In this document: piece after piece, positions 1-4,608 of the stretch
Layout: each line of letters starts with the position of its first letter
How positions within the stretch are numbered: position 1 is the stretch's first letter
Source of the DNA: Deltaproteobacteria bacterium
Lineage (GTDB): Bacteria; Desulfobacterota; Desulfobulbia; Desulfobulbales; Desulfocapsaceae
Assembly (NCBI GenBank): GCA_021779275.1
Contig: JAJYAX010000086.1
Location: 1 to 5,897, forward strand
Reading direction: 5' to 3'
Length of the DNA: 5,897 bases
Notes under the pieces: model-generated
What the model saw: only the letters and a program-made list of their open reading frames with translations
Database searches by the model: none
Told to the model about the DNA's origin: nothing
Made by a program: the position numbers and the translations under genes

Positions 1-8
1 GCCGGGAG

Positions 9-20
9 ATGGCCGGCCAT
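9..20. repeat. 12-bp perfect palindrome just downstream of ubiB
   Basis: ATGGCCGGCCAT is a perfect self-complementary 12-mer starting 20 nt beyond the ubiB stop codon, with an all-GC 8-bp centre. With no loop and no following T-run on the minus strand, it does not look like an intrinsic terminator. It also contains a minus-strand ATG at 20-18 that could begin a further leftward gene, but only six codons are visible and no Shine-Dalgarno precedes it, so no CDS is called. The palindrome itself is certain; any function is unknown. Confidence 0.4.
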
Positions 21-39
21 TGATTGAGTCTGCGGCCCG

Positions 40-1740
40 CTATTTCTTTTTGTCCCCTCTGGGCAGGAGAAATGAGGCGACAAAACCCACTGAATAAACG
101 CCTGCGACAACCAGGCCGATCATCCCGATAGTCCCGAGAATTCCAGGCTGCCTGGAAATACGATCCGCCAGGATTAGAATCGAGGAGCCGACAATGAGAG
201 CGGAGATGATCATGGCCATCCCCATCATCCGGCTGGAGAGGTCTATCTTGTCGGCCAGATGCTCTATCCGCTTGAGTTCCAGGTTCAGCGTAAAGCTGCT
301 GTGGCGGATATAATCCAGGAATCGCTGTATGTCAACGGGCGCGCCTTCCAGGAGTTCCAGGTAGCCGGTCAGCGATTTCCAGGCCCGGTTTTTCAGGGCC
401 TTGATCCCGTATCTTTGGGAGATAATCTCCTGTATCCGCGGTTCGACATGCGAGAGGACATCAAAGGACGGGTCGAAATACTCAGCCACCCCTTCGATGA
501 TGGTCAGCGCCTTGGTCAGCAGCAACAGGTCGCCCGGACATTTTATGCGGAATCGCTGCAGCATGCTGAAAAAATCCGAGAGCAGGGTGGCGATGTTGAG
601 TTTCTGGAGATCGGTGTCCTGGATCTGGCCGACCAGGTGCTGGAGCTCGGAGCGGAACTCCCGCCGGCTGACAAGTGCCGGGTCCGCGTCGGTGAGCTCG
701 ATGACCACGCGGCAGAGACGATCAATATCGCCCCTGATGACGCCTGCGACCAGGTCGATCAACTGATCGCCGGTCCTCTTGTCCAGTTGCCCGGTCATGC
801 CGCAATCGATAAAACAGAGCGTGTTGTCGGGCAGCAGGAAGATGTTGCCGGGATGGGGGTCGGCATGGAAAAAACCGAGGTACAGGCATTGCTTGAATAC
901 CGCATCCGTCCCGTGGATGACAATGGCCCGCCGGTCGGCGGCGGACAGTTCTGCAGGCGTTATGGTGGAGAGCAGGCGGCCTTTGATCTCTTCCAGGGTC
1001 AGGACATTCCGGGTCGTCGCCTCCCAGTAGACCTTGGGAAAACGGGTGCCGGCGTCGTCTTCAAACGAACGGCGGAGCCTGTCGGTGGCCTGTCCCTCGT
1101 AGATGAGATTGACCTCTTTTAAGAGTTCTCTGGAAAATTCCCTGGCGACCGCAACCGGACTGTAGCCGAGGTTGGAGAAATACTGCTCGACAAACTGCGC
1201 CAGACTTTCCACCAGGGCCATATCCTCCTCGATGAGCTGGCGATTTCCCGGCTTCAGGACCTTGATCACAACCTCCTGACCGTCACTGAGCGTAGCTTGA
1301 TGGACCTGAGCCATGGAGGCTGCGGCTATGGCCTGTTCGTTGATGGAGGAAAAGAGCAGTTCCAGGCGACCGGGGAACTCGGCCGCCAGGACCTTGTGGA
1401 TGTCAGGGAAGGGGACCTGGGTGCAGTTGTCCCGCAGCTTCTTGAATTCTTCCGCCCATTCCGGCGGGATCAGATCGGGCCGGGTCGACAGGATCTGGCC
1501 CAGCTTGATGAAGGTCGGCCCCAGTTCTTCCAGCGCCATCCGTATCCGCACGGACCGTGAAAGGTGCACTGCTGGGCCATTTGCCTGTGCGGTTGCATCC
1601 TCCTCCTTTCTGAAGTCAAGCAACCGGGCGAGGCCGGTATCGACAACGACCTGACGGAATCCGAACTTGGTCAGCACCTTGATGATGTCGGCCAGACGTT
1701 TGGTGTTCTGAATAGTCCGCTTGATGGAGGTGATCTTCAT
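40..1740 (-). CDS. ubiB: ABC1/AarF/UbiB-family atypical protein kinase-like membrane protein
   Basis: This is a 566-residue member of the UbiB/ABC1/COQ8 family of atypical kinases, which act at the membrane as accessory ATPase-type factors in isoprenoid quinone biosynthesis or lipid homeostasis. Family hallmarks, numbered from the ATG at 1740, run in order. They are the KxGQ motif (K79-Q82, in FIKLGQ), the Ala-rich loop replacing the Gly-rich loop (AAASMAQVH, about 139-147), the ATP-site lysine in VVIKVLKPG (K160), an ExD-type segment reading E209-V-N211, the catalytic loop HADPHPGN (292-299, D294 and N299), and the metal-binding DFG equivalent IDCG (D312). Two hydrophobic helices near 505-524 and 534-559 are followed by a basic tail, as in bacterial UbiB. 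The ATG at 1740 is preferred because the protein then begins in the family style. A TTG at 1782 would add 14 residues and overlap the upstream gene; neither start has a clear Shine-Dalgarno, so translation may be coupled to the upstream gene. The family is certain. The exact quinone role is inference, since a menaquinone-only anaerobe would not need ubiquinone. Confidence 0.93.
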   Translation of the reverse strand: MKITSIKRTIQNTKRLADIIKVLTKFGFRQVVVDTGLARLLDFRKEEDATAQANGPAVHLSRSVRIRMALEELGPTFIKLGQILSTRPDLIPPEWAEEFKKLRDNCTQVPFPDIHKVLAAEFPGRLELLFSSINEQAIAAASMAQVHQATLSDGQEVVIKVLKPGNRQLIEEDMALVESLAQFVEQYFSNLGYSPVAVAREFSRELLKEVNLIYEGQATDRLRRSFEDDAGTRFPKVYWEATTRNVLTLEEIKGRLLSTITPAELSAADRRAIVIHGTDAVFKQCLYLGFFHADPHPGNIFLLPDNTLCFIDCGMTGQLDKRTGDQLIDLVAGVIRGDIDRLCRVVIELTDADPALVSRREFRSELQHLVGQIQDTDLQKLNIATLLSDFFSMLQRFRIKCPGDLLLLTKALTIIEGVAEYFDPSFDVLSHVEPRIQEIISQRYGIKALKNRAWKSLTGYLELLEGAPVDIQRFLDYIRHSSFTLNLELKRIEHLADKIDLSSRMMGMAMIISALIVGSSILILADRISRQPGILGTIGMIGLVVAGVYSVGFVASFLLPRGDKKK

Positions 1741-1762
1741 GGGCAGGAATACCAGGGAATGG

Positions 1763-2482
1763 TCACAGGCGGCGCAGGTCAAGATCCGGCTGTCTTGACC
1801 ACGACAGGAGCAGGATCTCCTTCAATGCCGCACGGACCTCTTGCAAGGGCGGGATCTCGGGGATGACCGGCAGGAGTTCATCAACCGGGTCCGGCGGATG
1901 CAGCCGCAGCTTATCATCGAGACGGCAGCAAGGATTCGGCTCCTGCGCCGTCTCAAGCAATCCGCTGTCCCCTGCCGAGGCTCTGTCGAGGCCGCGCAGG
2001 AACTGCATTATGCCGCTGATGTCGTTCTTTCGGTAGAAGAGGTTGATCTGCTCCCGGAGGGTGTCGTGATCCTCGGTGAGCCGGCAGAGCGCGGACCTGT
2101 AGTCGATGATATGGTCGTGCAGGAGTGCATAGGAATCGAAAAACATATTTTTAAAGCACGACCACCTCGTCAAGCCGCGGATCTTCCGGCCGCGGAAGAC
2201 GTTTTCCCGCAGGGTCCGGCATTTGTTTATTGAACAATCAAAGAACAATCTTTCGGAGAGACCGGAGACCTTAAAAAATCTGGAGATCAGATCGTCATCC
2301 TGCAGGAGGGTGTAGATCCTGACCAGATCGGTCCCGATGCTGTCTTCCAGGGAGAGGGACAGGGCGATGATCTTTTGTTTGTAGAGCTGGGTGTCTTCCT
2401 CAATGATCTTCCGAAAGCCGAAGTAGCGGTCGGCGATCTCTTTTTTTACCTCGAAGGTCAGAATATTGCACAGGTCTTCCAC
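1763..2482 (-). CDS. conserved-looking hypothetical protein upstream of ubiB
   Basis: This is a 239-residue soluble protein that I cannot assign to a named family. Residues 1-165 look largely alpha-helical and charged, with an acidic-aromatic opening (KKEIADRYFGFRKIIEED, 13-30). A central basic-aromatic patch follows (FRGRKIRGLTRWSCFKNMFF, 96-115). Residues 170-212 form a Pro-rich, probably disordered linker, and 213-227 form a short hydrophobic helix. There is no signal peptide or membrane segment. Eight cysteines are scattered (5, 83, 88, 109, 133, 185, 186 and one fewer by strict pairing), without a clear metal-binding spacing. The start is a GTG at 2482-2480, chosen because AGAGGTAGG lies immediately upstream at good Shine-Dalgarno spacing. 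The gene ends 22 nt before the ubiB ATG, so the two are probably co-transcribed, and it may work with UbiB. It reads as a real gene from its ribosome binding site, its composition and its clean packing between ubiB and the intergenic region. A role in quinone or membrane metabolism is only guilt by association. Confidence 0.8.
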   Translation of the reverse strand: MEDLCNILTFEVKKEIADRYFGFRKIIEEDTQLYKQKIIALSLSLEDSIGTDLVRIYTLLQDDDLISRFFKVSGLSERLFFDCSINKCRTLRENVFRGRKIRGLTRWSCFKNMFFDSYALLHDHIIDYRSALCRLTEDHDTLREQINLFYRKNDISGIMQFLRGLDRASAGDSGLLETAQEPNPCCRLDDKLRLHPPDPVDELLPVIPEIPPLQEVRAALKEILLLSWSRQPDLDLRRL

Positions 2483-2483
2483 A

Positions 2484-2498
2484 TCCTACCTCTTGTGT
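2484..2498 (-). promoter_or_regulatory. Shine-Dalgarno that fixes a GTG start
   Basis: On the minus strand the bases AGAGGTAGGAT directly precede the GTG at 2482. The AGAGG core sits about six bases from the start codon, which is good ribosome-binding spacing and the main reason for accepting a GTG initiation for the 239-residue protein. By contrast, dnaG and ubiB have only weak sites. Confidence 0.7.
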
Positions 2499-2511
2499 TC
2501 GCAATCAGGGC

Positions 2512-2528
2512 GCCGGCCCCGGCTGGGG
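2512..2528. repeat. overlapping GC-rich inverted repeats in the leader of the minus-strand operon
   Basis: Two short dyads overlap. GCCGG-CC-CCGGC spans 2512-2523 and CCCC-GGCT-GGGG spans 2517-2528. In RNA of the minus-strand operon they would be two mutually exclusive hairpins roughly 30-46 nt before the GTG start. The first has an impossibly tight loop unless its stem opens by a pair. There is no U-run, so a terminator is unlikely. They may only reflect GC richness. Confidence 0.35.
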
Positions 2529-2551
2529 AGAAGGGGTTCCGATTACGTATT

Positions 2552-2562
2552 GTCTGGCAGAC
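2552..2562. promoter_or_regulatory. operator-like dyad GTCTG-G-CAGAC
   Basis: This is an 11-bp perfect dyad with 5-bp arms around one central base. It overlaps the proposed -35 element of the dnaG promoter (2554-2559) and lies in the early transcribed region of the divergent operon. The one-base centre rules out an RNA hairpin and suits a dimeric DNA-binding protein. No regulator can be named from the sequence. Confidence 0.35.
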
Positions 2563-2583
2563 GGATCGCAGGCTTATTATAGT
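2554..2583 (+). promoter_or_regulatory. putative dnaG promoter
   Basis: The -35 candidate CTGGCA (2554-2559, four of six matches to TTGACA) is separated by 18 bp from the -10 candidate TATAGT (2578-2583, five of six matches to TATAAT). Transcription would begin near 2590, giving a leader of about 26 nt to the first dnaG ATG. The -10 box overlaps a perfect TATAAT on the opposite strand. The prediction is by eye and the -35 is mediocre. Confidence 0.5.
2576..2581 (-). promoter_or_regulatory. putative -10 box of the minus-strand operon
   Basis: The minus strand reads a perfect TATAAT here, pointing toward the 239-residue protein gene. No good -35 is seen 16-19 bp upstream (best hexamers ATGATT or GATGAT), so the promoter may be weak or activator-dependent. 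The start site would fall near 2569, leaving a leader of about 86 nt. Four of its six bases are shared with the dnaG -10 box on the other strand. Confidence 0.45.
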
Positions 2584-2594
2584 GCCTTTAGGCA
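2583..2594. repeat. small dyad TGCCT-TT-AGGCA at the dnaG transcription start
   Basis: Five-base arms surround a two-base centre, immediately after the dnaG -10 box and covering its predicted start site. Its GGCA/TGCC half-sites resemble those in the dyad at 2552-2562, so the pair brackets the shared -10 region. It could be an operator half or a chance repeat. Confidence 0.3.
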
Positions 2595-2615
2595 AGAGAA
2601 TCATCCATCTTTTTC

Positions 2616-4430
2616 ATGGTCGGACACATGGCATACTCGGAAACACGGGAAGAGATTTCGGCGCTGGTTAAAGAACGGGCCGATATCGTACAGATTATCG
2701 GTGAGTGTGTGGACCTGAAACGCAGCGGTGTGCGCTATCTGGGCCTCTGCCCCTTCCATGGTGAAAAGACCCCGTCCTTTTCGGTTCATTCCGGACAGCA
2801 GTTTTTTCATTGCTTCGGTTGTGGTGAATCAGGAGACGTCTTTTCCTTCATGATGAAGTACTACAACCTGGATTTTCAGGGGGCCTTGAAAGAGCTGGCC
2901 CGCCGGTACCAGATTGACCTGCCTGAAAAACCGGTCTCTCCTGAAGAACAGAGAAAAAAGCAGCTCCGTCAGCTCATCTACCGGGTCAATGAAAAGGGGG
3001 CGGAAACCTATCGCCGGTACCTGACGCAGGCCCCGGAGGCAGCCCCGGCCCGGGCTTATCTGCAGAAAAGGGCTATTTCGGCGGAGATCCAGGAAAAATT
3101 CGGTATAGGTTATGCGCCTGCAGTGGAGGCGGCAGGCTGGGATTTTCTCGGCAGGCAGCTTGGCCGGGAGGAACGGGAGGCTGCTGTCGAGGCCGGTCTT
3201 CTGGTGAAAAAGGAGGGAGGCGGTGTCTATGACCGTTTCCGTGACCGTATTCTTTTCCCGATCTTTGAGAGCGACGGCCGCATAGCCGGTTTCGGGGGGC
3301 GCATAATCGGTGAAGGTCAGCCGAAGTATATGAATTCTCCGGAAAGTCCGGTTTTCAATAAGAGTAGATTGCTCTTGGGCCTTTATCAACAGCAGGAGGC
3401 CATTCGGCAGCGCCGCCGGGCGGTCCTGGTGGAAGGCAATTTTGATATGATCTCGCTTGTGGCCAACGGGTGCGATAATGTGGTGGCGCCGCTGGGAACC
3501 GCACTCACCAAGCCTCAGATCCGGATATTGAAACACCTCGCGGATACGGTCATTCTCCTGTTTGACGGCGATGCCGCCGGCATGAAGGCGGCCATCCGTT
3601 CCGTTCCCCTTTTTCTGGCCGAGCAGATGGAGGGAAGGGTCGCCCTGCTGCCGTCCGGTCATGACCCGGATACCTTTATTCGGGAAAAAGGGGTAGGCGC
3701 ACTCAACGCTCTTCTCGACCGTTCCGAGCCCCTGGCTGAGTTTATCTTCACCCAGCTGGTCAGCGAGCATGGAATGACCCTGACCGGAAAGAGCAGGATT
3801 ATCGATGAGCTGCGACCCCTGGTGCAGGCTGCGGAATCTCCCCTGCAGCGTTCCGTGGTCATAGCTCATTTCGGCGAGAAACTGGGGATTTCGGCTGAGC
3901 AGCTTGTCGCATCATTGGCGGGTGAAAGAGCGGCTGGTCCGCCTGTTGCCGCCCCTGTCGTTCCAAAGAAGGCCTCACCACTGACTCCCGCCCAGAAACG
4001 TCTGGCGGGTTTTCTGGTTATGTATCCCCTGGCCCTGCCCCGGTTGGAGGAGGCGGGTATCCGGGAATATCTGACCGGCGGGATCGGAGAGGTACTCTTT
4101 TTACAGATCCGATCCCTGCTGGAAAGAGGCGGGGATCTGCAGCCGGAGGATCTGTTGACTGTCCTGCCGGACGGGGCGGAGCGCGATTTCGTCACCGAAA
4201 TGCTGTTGAAGGCCCCGTCGCTGAACCAGCACAACCCTGAAGGAGATGGCCTGGAGGGTGAGATTGCTGAATTGATGGAGTGGCTGCGGCTGGAGCAGTT
4301 GAAGGGGTTGTCTGGGGAATTGCTCCAACAAATCAACGCTATGCAGCGTGATTGTGATCCGGCGGCCCTGGAGGTCCTGCTGCAGCGGAAGCAGAAGGTG
4401 GACAGAGAACTGAGGGGGATAATCGACTGA
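2616..4430 (+). CDS. dnaG: DNA primase DnaG
   Basis: This is a complete 604-residue bacterial primase, which synthesises the RNA primers for leading- and lagging-strand replication and is recruited by the replicative helicase DnaB. The N-terminal CHC2 zinc-binding domain (about 7-105) has ligands C45, H48, C66 and C69 in CPFH and CFGC. The RNA polymerase core (about 115-435) shows the conserved RDRILFPI (209-216), GFGGR (226-230) and YMNSPE (238-243). Its TOPRIM centre has the catalytic Glu in VEGNFD (E273) and metal-binding FDGD (D317, D319). A Pro/Ala-rich linker (438-460) leads to a C-terminal helicase-interaction domain (about 460-604). The usual EGYxD tyrosine is an Asn here (N275). Length is normal for the family. 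The ATG at 2616 and one at 2628 are both possible; the latter gives an N-terminus closer to typical primases, and neither has a strong ribosome binding site. It is followed by rpoD, as in the macromolecular synthesis operon, but rpsU is not directly upstream. Confidence 0.97.
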   Translation: MVGHMAYSETREEISALVKERADIVQIIGECVDLKRSGVRYLGLCPFHGEKTPSFSVHSGQQFFHCFGCGESGDVFSFMMKYYNLDFQGALKELARRYQIDLPEKPVSPEEQRKKQLRQLIYRVNEKGAETYRRYLTQAPEAAPARAYLQKRAISAEIQEKFGIGYAPAVEAAGWDFLGRQLGREEREAAVEAGLLVKKEGGGVYDRFRDRILFPIFESDGRIAGFGGRIIGEGQPKYMNSPESPVFNKSRLLLGLYQQQEAIRQRRRAVLVEGNFDMISLVANGCDNVVAPLGTALTKPQIRILKHLADTVILLFDGDAAGMKAAIRSVPLFLAEQMEGRVALLPSGHDPDTFIREKGVGALNALLDRSEPLAEFIFTQLVSEHGMTLTGKSRIIDELRPLVQAAESPLQRSVVIAHFGEKLGISAEQLVASLAGERAAGPPVAAPVVPKKASPLTPAQKRLAGFLVMYPLALPRLEEAGIREYLTGGIGEVLFLQIRSLLERGGDLQPEDLLTVLPDGAERDFVTEMLLKAPSLNQHNPEGDGLEGEIAELMEWLRLEQLKGLSGELLQQINAMQRDCDPAALEVLLQRKQKVDRELRGIID

Positions 4431-4483
4431 CGCATTCTTTGATCCGGAAAATTTGCTTTTCAGGTAAATTTTTCAAGAGGTTA

Positions 4484-4511
4484 TTGAATAAAAAATTAAA
4501 TTTGCTATAGT
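4484..4511 (+). promoter_or_regulatory. sigma70-type promoter of rpoD with extended -10
   Basis: TTGAAT (4484-4489) and TATAGT (4506-4511) are separated by 16 bp. The -10 is preceded by TGC, giving the TGn extended -10 element. The spacer is AT-rich (AAAAAATTAAATTT), in a region otherwise GC-rich. Transcription would begin near 4518, about 90 nt before the preferred rpoD start. This is the strongest promoter-like sequence in the window. It means rpoD can be expressed independently of dnaG, as with internal promoters known in this operon in other bacteria, and possibly autoregulated by its own product. Confidence 0.7.
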
Positions 4512-4595
4512 GTAGAGTCGATAAAAGCAGAAGTCGGAGATGCAGGGGATGCAATTTGCGCTTTCGAAGGCATGCGGACAGTCGGAAAAAATGAT

Positions 4596-4603
4596 GAAAG
4601 GGG
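4596..4603 (+). promoter_or_regulatory. rpoD Shine-Dalgarno
   Basis: AAAGGGG lies five bases before the ATG at 4609 and is the best ribosome binding site among the in-frame candidates at 4540, 4549, 4591, 4594 and 4609. The 4549 ATG has GGAG nine bases upstream and is the second choice. A TAA at 4522-4524 closes the frame upstream. Confidence 0.6.
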
Positions 4604-4608
4604 ATATC

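Noticed and set aside
1..20. Start of another minus-strand gene (ATG at 20-18)
   Set aside because: Only six codons are visible, no Shine-Dalgarno is seen, and the ATG lies in a palindrome, so it cannot be supported.
259..1122. Long plus-strand open frame of 287 codons opposite ubiB
   Set aside because: It is antisense to a clear kinase-family gene. It has no recognisable domain, and its composition is what GC-rich mirrored codons give.
1741..1821. Possible zinc-ribbon-like extension (CxC then CAAC) in the ubiB frame upstream of its ATG
   Set aside because: The frame is open for only 27 codons before a stop at 1822-1824, has no ATG and no good ribosome site, and overlaps the upstream gene. 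The CxxC is probably chance, though a frameshift in the upstream gene's end cannot be wholly excluded.
2829..3869. Minus-strand open frame of 346 codons opposite dnaG
   Set aside because: It lies wholly within the primase gene, has no domain logic, and reads as a mirrored-codon shadow.
4447..4474. AT-rich inverted repeat GAAAATTT / AAATTTTTC after dnaG as a terminator
   Set aside because: The arms are nearly all A-T with a bulge and an 11-nt loop, and no U-run follows the stem, so it would be a very weak terminator. Read-through into rpoD is more likely.
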